From Neocallimastix lanati (nom. inval.) (taxonomy: Eukaryota > Neocallimastigomycota > Neocallimastigomycetes > Neocallimastigales > Neocallimastigaceae), in contig JACVTC010000019.1 in NCBI GenBank assembly GCA_016946835.1, positions 1,262,501 through 1,307,500 on the forward strand: DNA of 45,000 nucleotides. The letters run 5' to 3'. The notes under the pieces are model-generated. The model was not told where the DNA came from, ran no database searches, and was given only the letters and a program-made list of their open reading frames with translations. The position numbers and the translations under genes were made by a program. The first letter of the stretch is position 1. Each line of letters begins with the position of its first letter. Below, in pieces: positions 11,016-25,910 of this stretch.

Positions 11016-11465
11016 TTAAGATACAAAATTATGATCTTCATTGGTTGCGCTAAACCTGTTGGCCTGTCTTACCGTTTCTTCCGTTTCTTCAGCATTGACG
11101 CTCTTGGTAGTAGTGGTACGATTCGATTTGAACCTATTGAACAAAGACCATTGCTGGCCAATAGCAATAGGTATAATCGATTGAAGAAGTGCCGCAGTAA
11201 CCACCAAGAACGGAGTATCAGAATAAGCACCTGATTTCATCTGGCACTTAAATAGATCCTTCCATTCCCTTGTACTGTTATTAATACTTCGACCTCCAAG
11301 AAGGAAATTAAACACTTTTTCACACACACTAGAATCAACATACACATTATTTTCAATACTATTACTAACATTACTAAAAATACTATTACTTAATATTACT
11401 ATAACTATTATTACTATTACTATTATTACCGTTGCTATTATCATTATTATTATTAACAATATCAT
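11016..11465 (-). pseudogene. LINE C-terminal segment with FLLGG motif, family A copy 1
   Basis: A minus-strand frame ends at a stop near 11016. Its first 30 or so residues are low-complexity Ile/Val from an AAT/ATT-like stretch and are doubtful. The rest is compositionally normal: VCEKVFNFLLGGRS, then a DTPFLVVTAALLQSIIP hydrophobic segment, then a polar tail ending EDHNF. The 107-aa frame at 13018-13341 is a near copy. The two differ by an in-frame three-residue insertion here (ETE) and one extra Ile in the other, so the indels preserve frame. Function unknown. It lies downstream of the Cys-rich region in another frame. Confidence 0.65.
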
Positions 11466-11551
11466 TTGTTAGGTTGCCACGGTTAAAAGCATTATATAAA
11501 AATAAAATTTTATCATTAACTTTACTACGAATATGATTGAAAAATGGACAA

Positions 11552-12073
11552 TCAATTAACACAATGCCTTATCCATTGTTTATTACTTTTACAACAGGGA
11601 CAAAAATTAGGACACATTTGATCTATTATTTTTGCAGCTTTAGCAATTCCAGCATCTAATCTATATCCGCTTCGTGCTCTCAATAGCCAATAGAAACCAT
11701 ATGAAAGATCAGGATAGTCATAACAAAGTTTAATAAATTTTGATGTTTCTTCGAATTTGTTTTTGTCATAAAACTCAGCTTTTATAGAATTGATTTTCAT
11801 ATCTCTTTTCCAATAAAAATCCTTGATTTTATTATCGTTATTACCTCTTTTCTCTAATTTACGTTTAAGAGTTCTACTTTCTTTTGTCCATGTATATTTT
11901 CTAGATTTTGGAATATTATTAACTAAATAGGAAATAATACAATTTGAATCTTTCCATTTATCAAAACATTTGACTTGAGACAAAGCACACTTAGCTGACA
12001 ATGGAGGAATATTTAAATCTTTTGAAATAGAATATACATTAATAAATGATTTGGCTTTTGGTATACCTGCCAT
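11552..12073 (-). pseudogene. LINE C-terminal region with CPxxCPCC zinc-knuckle-like motif
   Basis: About 173 codons open on the minus strand directly after the RT relic and continuous with it (GLRWMAGIPKAK at the border). The region is rich in Lys and aromatic residues and ends with YRLDAGIAKAAKI, then MCPNFCPCC and, ten residues on, IRHC before a stop. Cys/His knuckles of this sort occur at the C-terminus of many LINE ORF2 proteins. The same pattern recurs in the minus-strand frames near 14120-14150 and 10110-10200. Confidence 0.7.
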
Positions 12074-12754
12074 CCATCTTAATCCTTTATTAATTAATTT
12101 CTGAGGATTATTTGTTCAAGCTTTATTTGAACCAAGTAAAGATGCAAAGTAAGAGACTTTACTAAGTACATAAGAGTTAATTATAATCTTCTTAAATGAA
12201 ATAGGAATTTTGGAATTTGAAAGAAATTTACTTAACAGAAAAGAGAGCTTTAGTAACTTTAGAGTTAAGTAATTTAATAATAGGGTTCAACGATAAGCTT
12301 TTATCAAATGGTATACCTAAATAGGTATAACATTTAGTTATTGGGATTGGTTGACCAGCAAGATAAAAAGTAGGATCTCTTTTATTTTGAAAAAGAGGTG
12401 TGTCTGGTCGAATCACCATCGTTGTTAATTCCAAAATTCATCATATTAAATTTAGCCCATTCATTTACCTTCTTAAGCATTTTTTTTAACTTAGTTCTTG
12501 ATGGTGCGCATAGAACAATATCATCTGCAAAGAGTCCACCACAACATCTAGATTCGCCTAAAGGAATTCCAAGTTCTGAAAAATCATTAAAAATATCATT
12601 AATAAAAAGATTGAAAAGAATTGGTGATAGTGGACAACCTTGTCTAACTCCTTTCATAATATTAAAAGATTCCGAATATTGATCATCAATTTTAACACTG
12701 GCTTTGGAAGTCAAATATAGATTTTTAATAAATTGATAATATTTACCTCTAATA

Positions 12755-12756
<2 letters not shown>
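12074..12756 (-). pseudogene. Non-LTR reverse transcriptase domain (frameshifted)
   Basis: The minus strand from 12714 encodes GVRQGCPLSPILFNLFIND (RT motif with the QGCPLSP signature of LINE elements) and then GLFADDIVLCAPS, which carries the catalytic FADD box. The frame shifts near 12430 into one encoding CYTYLGIPFDKSL, the conserved downstream YLG motif, and again near 12227 into SYVLSKVSYFASLLGSNKA followed by a TGA. The RT start is missing because the copy is truncated at 12756. Confidence 0.88.
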
Positions 12757-12786
<30 letters not shown>

Positions 12787-12789
<3 letters not shown>

Positions 12790-13379
12790 GGCAGCAAACT
12801 TGTTTCATCTTTATTAATTAAATATTTGATAAAATACATGTAATAAAATAATAAAAAAAAAGATAAAAAAATAAACAAAAAATAAAACACAAAAAAAAAT
12901 AAAATAATGGTATAATATTTTCTAGTTTCATTTAATTAATACCTGTAAGACTTCACAAGGGCATTATTATACTGAAGTATAATAATTAATTTTGACTTCA
13001 CAATGTTAATCATAATTTTAAGATATAAAATTATGATCTTCAATGGTTGTGCTAAACCTGTTGGCCTGTCTTACCGTTTCTTCAGCATTGACGCTCTTGA
13101 TAGTAGTAGTGGTACGATTCGATTTGAACCTATTGAACAAAGACCATTGCTGGCCAATAGCAATAGGTATAATCGATTGAAGAAGTGCCGCAGTAACCAC
13201 CAAGAATGGAGTATCAGAATAAGCACCTGATTTCATCTGGCACTTAAATAGATCCTTCCATTCCCTTGTACTGTTATTAATACTTCGACCTCCAAGAAGG
13301 AAATTAAACACTTTTTCACACACACTAGAATCAATATACACATTATTTTCAATACTATTACTAACATTACTAAAAATAC

Positions 13380-13381
<2 letters not shown>
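12787..13381 (-). mobile_element. LINE-like 3' fragment, family A copy 2, 5'-truncated
   Basis: Near-identical to 10767-11385: same AATAAA and 3' terminus (CTGCCGTT) followed by a poly(A) tail (T on plus, 12757-12786), same FLLGG-containing C-terminal frame (minus, stop near 13018). It is 5'-truncated at 13381, where the T tract 13382-13411, the tail of the next element, begins. It holds no RT. The high similarity between copies suggests recent mobility or local duplication. Confidence 0.85.
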
Positions 13382-13411
<30 letters not shown>

Positions 13412-13413
<2 letters not shown>

Positions 13414-14218
13414 TATAGACAGGGAAGAGAATACACTTCCAAAACTTTATTAAATTTTATTTTAAAAAATACATGTAGGTGAAAAGTACATTTGAAATTA
13501 AAAATAAAAAATTTAAAAAATAAAAAAATAAAAAGCTCGAAAATACTATGTATGTATTTCGGCAAGTTGTACTATGCGGGAGTTTTTCCCTTCCTATCAA
13601 ATAAAAAAGAAATAAAACCTAGAAGTAACATATAATCTTTAAAATAGATAGTGTGGTGTCCACTAAACTCTCCTCGGACTCATCATTTATTGAACTACTA
13701 GGGAGAGATTCATCCTTCGTAGAAATAGATGACGATCCTGTATTATCATTATGCCTTATCAGTACGACGTCGACGCTCTTGGATAAGTTTGGTATTTTGC
13801 AATACCTATCAAATAATAGCTCAAACGAACTACTAATGATAGGTATTGCACTTGTTAAGAATTCCGCCAAGCCCACAATTTTTGGAACAAGTGACTCAGA
13901 TGAACCTTTGAAAAGTAGTTCATTTAATTGTCTCTGTTCCCCACTATCGAAATGTAGCTCATTTAAAACTAAAGTCCCACCAAGAAGGAACAAGTATATA
14001 TAATGATTGATATAATCTTCAAAATTAGAAATAGAGTCATAGGAAGAAAGAGGATTAAACGCTCTAATCATTGGAAACCATAGTTGCACAAAAGTCATTT
14101 CATTTAAATTAGCCCATCTACAACAAGGGCAACGTTTAGGGCAATCTTCTGAGACTATTTTTCTTTCAATGAAAAAAATTAAAATAAAATAATAAATAAT
14201 AATAATTAGTCTATACAA
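13412..14218 (-). mobile_element. LINE-like 3' fragment, family B copy 2, with the best-preserved C-terminal frame
   Basis: A 199-aa minus-strand frame (13619-14218) is open. Its first 20 or so residues come from A/T DNA and are doubtful. It then encodes DCPKRCPCCRWANLN, a linker, LFLLGGTLVLNELHF, a hydrophobic LTSAIPIISSSFELL segment and a Ser-rich acidic tail. The order Cys-rich motif, FLLGG, hydrophobic segment matches family A, although the sequences differ widely. The 3' end carries AATAAA (minus, 13446-13451), the GGAAG..CTTCC hairpin (13423-13440) and a poly(A) tail (T on plus, 13382-13411). No RT lies upstream, so the copy is 5'-truncated. Confidence 0.75.
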
Positions 14219-14422
14219 TTAGAAAGAGATTATATAATAAAAAATAATCACCAAAATGAGAGCAGCAGAATGCACAAAGAATGTTTTACTATGAATATAT
14301 TAATCAATATAATCAAATCGTATATCTAAAATTTATGCTAAAATCCAAATTAAAATTAAAATGAAAAAAATATCAAACACACAACTGAAAAAAATATATT
14401 TTACATTCTTATAAATAAACCA

Positions 14423-14461
<39 letters not shown>

Positions 14462-14780
14462 TTTGTTTATAATTTTTATTTTAAATAAATTATATTCTTT
14501 TTAAAAAAAAAATTAAGTTGGGTAATGAAAATGTATAATTAAAAATTATAATTAAAAAAAAAAAAGAAAAGAATAGTAAAAATTATCTATATCAAATTAG
14601 TTTTACAAATAATCATTCTACAATATAAATTCTTCCATAAATAATTCTTTTCTTCTTATTTTCTTTTTTCTTTATAATATATTAAAAATTGTTAAAAAAT
14701 AATTTCTAAATTATTCTTCAATTAAATTTCATGATATATACTATATAATAAAATTATATACTAATTATGATCTATTATAT
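14219..14780. other. Intergenic A/T DNA, 3' side of the RRM gene
   Basis: Pure low-complexity A/T with TA repeats. It presumably includes the 3' UTR of the minus-strand RRM gene, but no processing signal can be told apart from background. Confidence 0.5.
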
Positions 14781-15823
14781 TTATTCTTGAGCTGGAGTTT
14801 CAGCAGCCTTAGTAGTTTCTTCTCTTGGTTGTTGACTAGCTAAAGCGATTCTAATAATTAATTTACGACCTTCAATTTCTAATTCAGTAACTTCGTTAAG
14901 GATCTTTTGTTGGTCTTCTTGAGTCTTAGCCTTAATGAAACCGAATCCCTTACTCTTACCGTTTCTGTAGCGAATAACCTTAGCAGATTCAATGTTGTAA
15001 TTAGCGAAAGCGTTCTTTAATTCTTCATCAGTTAACTTGAATGGAAGGTTAGCAACGTAGATGGTTGATTCAGAGACTTCACCAGTTGGTGGTTGAGATC
15101 TACGTGGTCTGTATCTGTTGTAACGTCCACGACGGTAGTAACGACGACCACGACCACGACCACGGTAACCACGACCTCTGTATCTTGGACGACCATCGTT
15201 ATCACCATCATCCTTTCATAAAAAAAATAATATTTTATTAAAATAAAGAACTTCATAAAAACACTTAATATTTATTAATATTTAATATATTTTTAAGTAC
15301 TTACTCTTCTACCACGATATCCACCACGGTATCCACCTCTTCTACGGTAACCACGACCACGGTAACCTCTACCACGGTAACCTCTTCTACCATTGAATCT
15401 TTTACGTTCTTCAGTGTTCTTAGTCTTAGCAATTTCAACATTGATTTGTCTACCATCTAATTCCTTCTTGTTAAATTCTTCAACAGCCTTGTTAGCTTCA
15501 GCTTCAGTAGCGTATGAAACAAATCCATATCCGAGTGACTTATTTCCACGTTTAATAATGTTAGCATCCTTACTATTTATTTACAACAATATCGCATATG
15601 TAAATATTTTTAATTATTATATTTTTCATTTTTCAATAATTCATTTTATTTTACTATTTTATTTTTATACATACACATCACCAGCAGTCTTGAAGAAATC
15701 CTTTAAATTATCGTTAGTAGTTTGGAAAGAAATGTTACCAACAAAAACCTTGAAAACATTTTCTTCAGTCTTGGTTTCTGTAGCAGTAGCTTGAGCGTTA
15801 GCGTTGTTTTCTTGTTCGGACAT
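14781..15823 (-). CDS. RRM-RGG-RRM RNA-binding protein (Sbp1-like architecture)
   Basis: Three exons, complement(join(14781..15212, 15305..15572, 15675..15823)), 282 aa. Introns begin GTATGT and GTAAGT, and the phases close exactly. RRM1 covers about 24-103, with RNP2 VFVGNI at 26-31 and RNP1 around KSLGYGFV at 61-68. Residues 105-180 are an Arg/Gly/Tyr-rich linker full of RGG, RGY and RGR repeats. RRM2 covers about 188-265, with IYVANL at 190-195 and KGFGFI at 227-232. Two RRMs flanking an RGG stretch is the layout of yeast Sbp1, which represses translation by binding eIF4G and mRNA. Orthology is inferred from layout only. Exon codons strongly favour AAG, GGT, GTT and CGT, unlike neighbouring genes, which suggests high expression. 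Other RRM/RGG proteins such as nucleolin-like factors remain possible. Confidence 0.9.
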
Positions 15824-17300
15824 TATCTCCTTTTATAATAATAAAAATCATATAGATTTTATTAATACATTTTTTTATATCTTTAATATTTTTATAAATA
15901 AAAATAATTCATTTCTTTTTATTAAAAAATATTTTCAATTTAAATCGCTAATAAATATTATATTTTTTTATTTATTTATTATCATTATATTTTATTTATT
16001 TATTTATTTATTAATATAATCATTAGAATTAATTTTTTTCTTTTTTCTTTCTAATTTATTTGTTTACAGTAACATTCAATGTTTGATCATATTTTAATTC
16101 ATTTGATCAAATAAGTATTAATATATTAAATAATTTATTATCATTAATTTTGAATTGTTTTTTTTTTTTTTATTTATTTATTTATTGATCATTGTAACCT
16201 CCTTTTAATTCAATTAATTTCTACTATACTTTAATATTATTAACACTCACTTAATATTTCTATTATCTCCTTTAGTTATGGAATGGATTGTAAAGAATAA
16301 ATTTTTTGCTGGATATGGACCAAAATTTATTTCTCTTTTTTTTTCTCTTAATAAATTTTAACTTCTGAGAGATTCTATTTTTAAATTTACGAAAAAACGA
16401 AAAATATCATATTTTATATATGATTTCATTTTAATTAAATTAATATATAAAATTTAATTAATCTATTGCTTATATAATATATTCTATTATTCTTATAAAT
16501 TTAAGGTTATATACAATTAAAAAATACTATTAATTAAAAAAAAATGAATAATACATAGAATATATAAAATATATAATCCATTATAATACTATTTTAAATT
16601 AACAACAATTAGCCAATTAGAATTGAATATAACATTTGATTAAAATACTTTATTTATTTGATGATATTTATCTATTTATTTCTTATTTATAATTTATTTA
16701 TTTTATTTATTTATATATTAAAGAATATATAAAATTTTTATTCTTATTGAATTATATATATTTTATTATATTAAAATATATTATAAAATTATATTACTAT
16801 ATATTATTATATATTATATATATTATATATTTAATCAATATATACAATAATATTCGTCATAAGGATTATCCATATATTAATAATAAATAATTTTTTAAAG
16901 GAGTTAATACACTCTAAAAAAGATAAATATAATCTTAAAATTCTATCTATATATTAACATTACATTGAAACAATTGATTAGACAAAACAACAAAACAAAA
17001 AAAAAATTACCATTCATATTTTTCCATATGATTTTATTTGTTTATATATTTATTCATTTATTTATTTTTTGTTTGTTGCAAAAAATTTGTTTAATAGAAT
17101 GTAATATTAGAACAAAAAAAATTTAAATAAAATAAAATAAATAATAATGATTATGATAATAATATTGATGATAATTATAATAATAATAGAAAATAAGTAT
17201 AAAAATAGAATAGTTAAATAAATATTAAAATAAATTAATATTAATATTATGGTTATGATAAATAAATAAAAGTTTAGGTAAAATAAGAATGAAAGAAAAG

Positions 17301-17384
17301 ATATATTTATGAAGCATAATTAAATATGTTAATAATTTAATAATATATTTACGAAGCATAATTAAAAATGTTAATAATTTAATA
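17301..17384. repeat. Tandem duplication, two copies of 42 bp
   Basis: 17301-17342 and 17343-17384 are adjacent copies differing at two positions. Both contain GAAGCATAATTAAA. Confidence 0.85.
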
Positions 17385-18308
17385 AATTAATATTAGCAGA
17401 AAATATTTGATGTTTTTTTTTTATCATTTTAAAATGAATAATTTTTAATAAATTATTATATATCTATTATCAAATTTAATTTTTTATGTCATTGAGTTGT
17501 TCTCATGTCTTTATTTAACCACCCTCATGTAACTGTATTTTGGTTAAACTTTTTATATAAAAATACAGATGATCCTACTTAATTTATAATGTTCATTATT
17601 GAATTATTTTTACATTAATTATTTTAATTCAATAACTTCATCATTAAAAAATAAAAAGTTTTACATTATAAATATTTTGAAATGAAATTAAAGTTGTGTA
17701 AAGTTTTATTTTTTTTTTTTATTTTTTTATATTTTAAGATTTAATTGTAAAATGATTTTATATTTTAGAAATAAAACTGATATTCAATGTTTATTTCATC
17801 TAAAAATACATATGGTATTATTATAAAAAAAAAATTTATATTCAAAATAAAAAACAGAAATTTTAAAATGTACAACCATAAATTTTTATAAAAAATAAAA
17901 AAAATAAAATAATGTATTTTTAATTAATTCTGAAAGATGTATATTTAATAATAAAACATTATTAATGTCTAAATATAAACCTAAAGAAAAAACAATTAAT
18001 AACAAATAAAAAAAAAATTATATAATCAAAAAATATTAATTAAAATATCTATATAAACATCATTTCTAAGGTTAATTACCCTTTAGTATATTCTTTGATT
18101 CTCTAAAAATACTATTATTTAAAATTATTTAGTTATAATTTACACATATTCTTTTTTTTTTTCTGAAAATTAAATAATTTAATAGTTAATAATTAATTAA
18201 ATAATATATATAAAATAATAATTAATTAAATAATAAATAATAAATAATAAATAATAAAATTAATTAACCTTATCATATATTTTAGAATAATTTATATTAA
18301 CAATCAAC

Positions 18309-18335
18309 AACTCTTAGAACTCTTAGAACTCTTAG
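18309..18335. repeat. Three perfect tandem copies of AACTCTTAG
   Basis: The 9-bp unit AACTCTTAG is repeated three times without change in otherwise A/T DNA. Confidence 0.9.
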
Positions 18336-18599
18336 CATATGATTAACCATGAAAAAGAATTTATATAATTACATTCATAACCATTACCTTATTCTCCACG
18401 ATATAAATTATTTATAAATTAATTGTAGTTATAGCATAATGTAATTTTTTTTGTATATTTTCTGTAACAAATATGCATTATAATATATTATGACTTAGAT
18501 AAATTTCTTTGGTATTAATAATAAATTTACATTAATTAAATATATTATAATAATAATAATAATAATAAATTATTGACATAATTATAATGGAAAAATTTA

Positions 18600-18639
<40 letters not shown>

Positions 18640-18968
18640 TTCACTTTTAATACTTTAATTATTAAATTATTTAAAGCTTTATTTAATAAATTTTATTAAA
18701 ACAAAACAATATATTTCCCAATACTCAATATAATTATAAAAGGATTATATATATGAATAAAACTTAATTAATTTACACTCATTTAGTTTAAATATTCATC
18801 TATTTAATTGACATGCTTTATTTTATATTATTATGCAAATACAAATACTTTTATTTAAAATTAATGACTAGTACTAGAATTTTTATAATTATATTAATAA
18901 AAATTTTATAAATTATATCATATTTAATTATACATATACATTATATAACATTTTTAATTATTATATAC

Positions 18969-19008
<40 letters not shown>

Positions 19009-20006
19009 TCATTAAAAAATAAATTATAATTAATAATATTAAAATAACAACTATTTTTTATAATGTTATATTTGTATATATTTGTTCATATTAAATTTAA
19101 TTAAAATAAAAAATAAAAAAATTTTTTAATTATATATTTAATACATTTAATGAAAAACTTTAAATTTAATTATAAATTTTTTAAATACTCTTTATAATTA
19201 TGTATTTGTAAAAACAAGTCGTAAAAATTATTAGCATAATTTAAATAATTAATATCTGAATAAAAATATGAATTTTATATCTTTTTTTTTTAAAAAAAAA
19301 AAAAAAATTATATAATGGGTCGTTAGTTTCAATCAAATTTAATAAATTAATGAACAAAAAAGTTTTCTTTTTTTTTTTTTTTTTTTTGATATTTTTTATT
19401 TTTATTGATTATTCAAATTATTAAATATATAAAAAATTAATATTATTTTATATTCAAAGTCACTAATTATAAAGTTAAATAACATTAGTAATTGACCTTT
19501 GATTACGAAAATTGAATAACTTTATTTTTTTTAAAAAAAAAAAAAAAAAGTTTTATCCTTAAATCATTCAATCTACAAATAAATTGGCAAATACTTATCG
19601 TACAACCTAAATTATTTGATTTATTAAAAGAATTTAAATTTTTAAAAGTACTAAAAGAATTTAAAGAAATAAAAAAAAAATATTATTTAAAATTTTAAAT
19701 TAATTTTTAAACTCGTTTATTTGTCAATTAAACAATAGTAATAATTCTTTTTTTTTTTTTTACATAAAAAAAAATAATAATAAATTAATAAATATTAAAA
19801 AACGAAGCCAATAGTGTTTAAATTTTTAATCTTTTTTTTTTTCTTTTTTATACTTGATATCTAATACTAAAAAATTAAATTTATATTTTTAGAATAACTA
19901 TAAGAAATAATTATTAAGTAATAAATCCAAATAGTAACAATTAATAATTTTTTATTATTATTTAAAAATACAATATATATTATATTCATATATGATATAA
20001 AAATAA

Positions 20007-20052
<46 letters not shown>

Positions 20053-20446
20053 GAAAAGGAGTATGACTTCAAATTTATATAAAAATTTTTTTTTAATTTT
20101 TTATTATTAATTTTTATATATATAAATATATTACAAATAAATAATTATTTTTATTTATTTATACTATTAACTTTGAGTATGTTACATTTAATTTTTTTTT
20201 TTTTTTTTTTTTTTGATAAACTTTTTGTTAAATTATCTTTCTCTACTAGTTGTAAATTATTATATAGATTAACTTTTTTTTTTAATATATATATTGTATA
20301 TTATTTTCTTTTATTATATATATATATTAATCAATATATCCAATTTTTAATTTTTATTATTATTTATTTTTCTTTTTTTATTTTAATAATAATTAATTTT
20401 ATTCTTTAAAAATATAAATTTATTTTAATTTTAATTTATTATTGAT

Positions 20447-23966
<3,520 letters not shown>

Positions 23967-24776
23967 TTTATATATATATATATTATTTTTACTTTTTTCT
24001 TAATTCTATTTTATTACATTAAGTTTATATGTAAGAATATTTTCATAAAATATATTATTTATAAATATATATTCTTAAATCAATTTAAATTATATTTATG
24101 TATATATAAATAAATAGCCATATTAATAGTTACTCTATATATCATGTACTTGCTTCTTAGGTATATTTTTTGAAATTATATATTTATATTTCATAAAAAA
24201 TAATAAAATTTCAAATGTACTATATATTTATAATTACAATATATAATTTCATATTTATTTTAAATTATATCATATATTTTAATATAATTTCAATTTATGT
24301 TACTTTTGTATTTTAAAAAGAAGAGTTCTATGAAATTTTAAATTTCATATAGTTATTATATAATATTTTGTAGAAAATTAATAAATTACATAAAAATTAG
24401 AATATTTGTTAGTATATTTATGGTTAATTTTAATTATTTATACAATATATAATTGTAAAGATTTATTTTTAATATTATATAAATTTCAAATAAAAATAAA
24501 AAAAAAAAAAAATAAATAAAATAAAATAAAATAAAAATTTATAATTTATATTTTAAAATTAGATTTCATTTCTTTTTTTTTTTGATTTCACTTAAGATTT
24601 AAATTTCGTTAAAAGTTTTATATACTCATATTCATCATAAATAAATTTATAATATATTATTATTATATAAAAGAAAAAGAAAAATAATACTAATATAAAA
24701 TTTATAAATTGTATCTTTTTGAAAGTATATTATATAAATGAAAGAGAATTTCTAAATAATTTTCGTACAAATAAAA

Positions 24777-24814
<38 letters not shown>

Positions 24815-25126
24815 TTATATTTTAATAATATTATTATTATTATTACAAAGTTATATATATTCTTTTAATAATTAATTTTTAAGATTTTTTATAAAATTAA
24901 TTGGTAAAATATTAAACATTCATTACACTAAATTTTGTTCTGAAATAGATATTGACTTTAAATGGATACTTTTAAATAATAATATATATTGTTTAATGCC
25001 AATATATTATATTCAATTTATTTTTTTCTTTTTTTTATATTAAATTTTTAAAAAATATTAATCTATCTTTAATAAATTATATATTAACTATTCACGTATT
25101 TACTTGCTTTATTATATTATTCCTCG

Positions 25127-25179
<53 letters not shown>

Positions 25180-25910
25180 CATTATTAAGAAGTTTTAAAA
25201 TATTATTTCTACTATTTATTTATTTATTTATTTATTTATTTATTTTTTTTTTTTTTTTTTTTTTTAATTTTTTATTTTTTATTTTTTTATTTTTATATAT
25301 ATTTAATTAATTTGGTTGTAATCTATAAAAAAAATTACTACATATAAAAATCAAACTTTAATTTTATTAATTTTTAATTTTTTCTTTTTTTTCAAACCAA
25401 ATATTAAAATTTTATTATTCTTTGTTGTTTTTTTGTTTTTTATAAATTAACTATTATTGTCAAAGATAGTTTCAAAACCATATTAATATATATTTATTAT
25501 TATATTTTTATTTTAATATACAACAGTATTATAAATACTGTTGATTATTTATTAGCATCAAACAATATTTTATGATCATTATTTACTTTTAAATATATCT
25601 TTAAAACTTTATAAAATGATAAAAAATTAATTAAAAAATTTTAATTAAATATTATATTTTATAAATATTGAACTATGTATATTAATTTTTATAAAAATAT
25701 TAAGTTTTGTATAATTAAGGATATAAAAGATATTATTGTATCATAATAAAAAAAATATATATATATATATTATTTTAATAATATTAATATTAATTATTAT
25801 TAATTATATACCTTAGTACTAAAATATGGAAAAAAAATTTTATGATTCTAATGTTTCAAATAAAAAAAAAAAATAAAAGAATATAAAAACAAAAATAAAA
25901 ATGATTTCTT
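23967..25910. other. Intergenic A/T region between SIN1 and the coiled-coil gene
   Basis: No supported gene. It contains an A tract of about 45 bases near 25127-25174, a TTTA repeat at about 25213-25243 and several TA tracts. It must include the SIN1 promoter and the 3' end of the coiled-coil gene. Confidence 0.6.

Larger units (their letters stand above)
10767..12756 (-). mobile_element. LINE-like (non-LTR) retrotransposon, family A, 5'-truncated
   Basis: Read on the minus strand: 5'-truncated reverse transcriptase, a C-terminal Cys-rich region, a FLLGG segment, a 3' UTR of about 250 bp with AATAAA near its end, then the poly(A) tail (T on plus, 10751-10766). Its 5' edge at 12756 abuts the poly(A) tail of the next family A copy. 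RT motifs place it among non-LTR elements rather than copia. At least one frameshift (about 12420-12440), an in-frame TGA near 12132 and further shifts break the reading frame, so it is inactive in this form. Confidence 0.85.
15824..20446. other. Long gene-free A/T region
   Basis: About 4.6 kb with no supported gene on either strand. It holds homopolymers, TA dinucleotide tracts (for example near 18975 and 20020) and two small tandem repeats listed separately. The part just right of 15823 must contain the promoter of the RRM gene. Confidence 0.6.

Noticed and set aside
11001-11234. 77-aa plus-strand frame repeated at 13003-13230
   Set aside because: Antisense shadow of the LINE C-terminal frame; duplicated only because the element is.
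12398-12682. 94-aa plus-strand frame
   Set aside because: Lies opposite the reverse transcriptase motifs on the minus strand, which are far more specific.
15393-15794. 133-aa plus-strand frame with apparent membrane segments
   Set aside because: Antisense to RRM1 exons and intron of the RNA-binding gene, whose motifs and splice sites are clear.
16279-16362. Short plus-strand frame MEWIVKNKFFAGYGPKF
   Set aside because: Only about 27 codons, ends in low complexity, and sits in the upstream region of the RRM gene; no support beyond being open.
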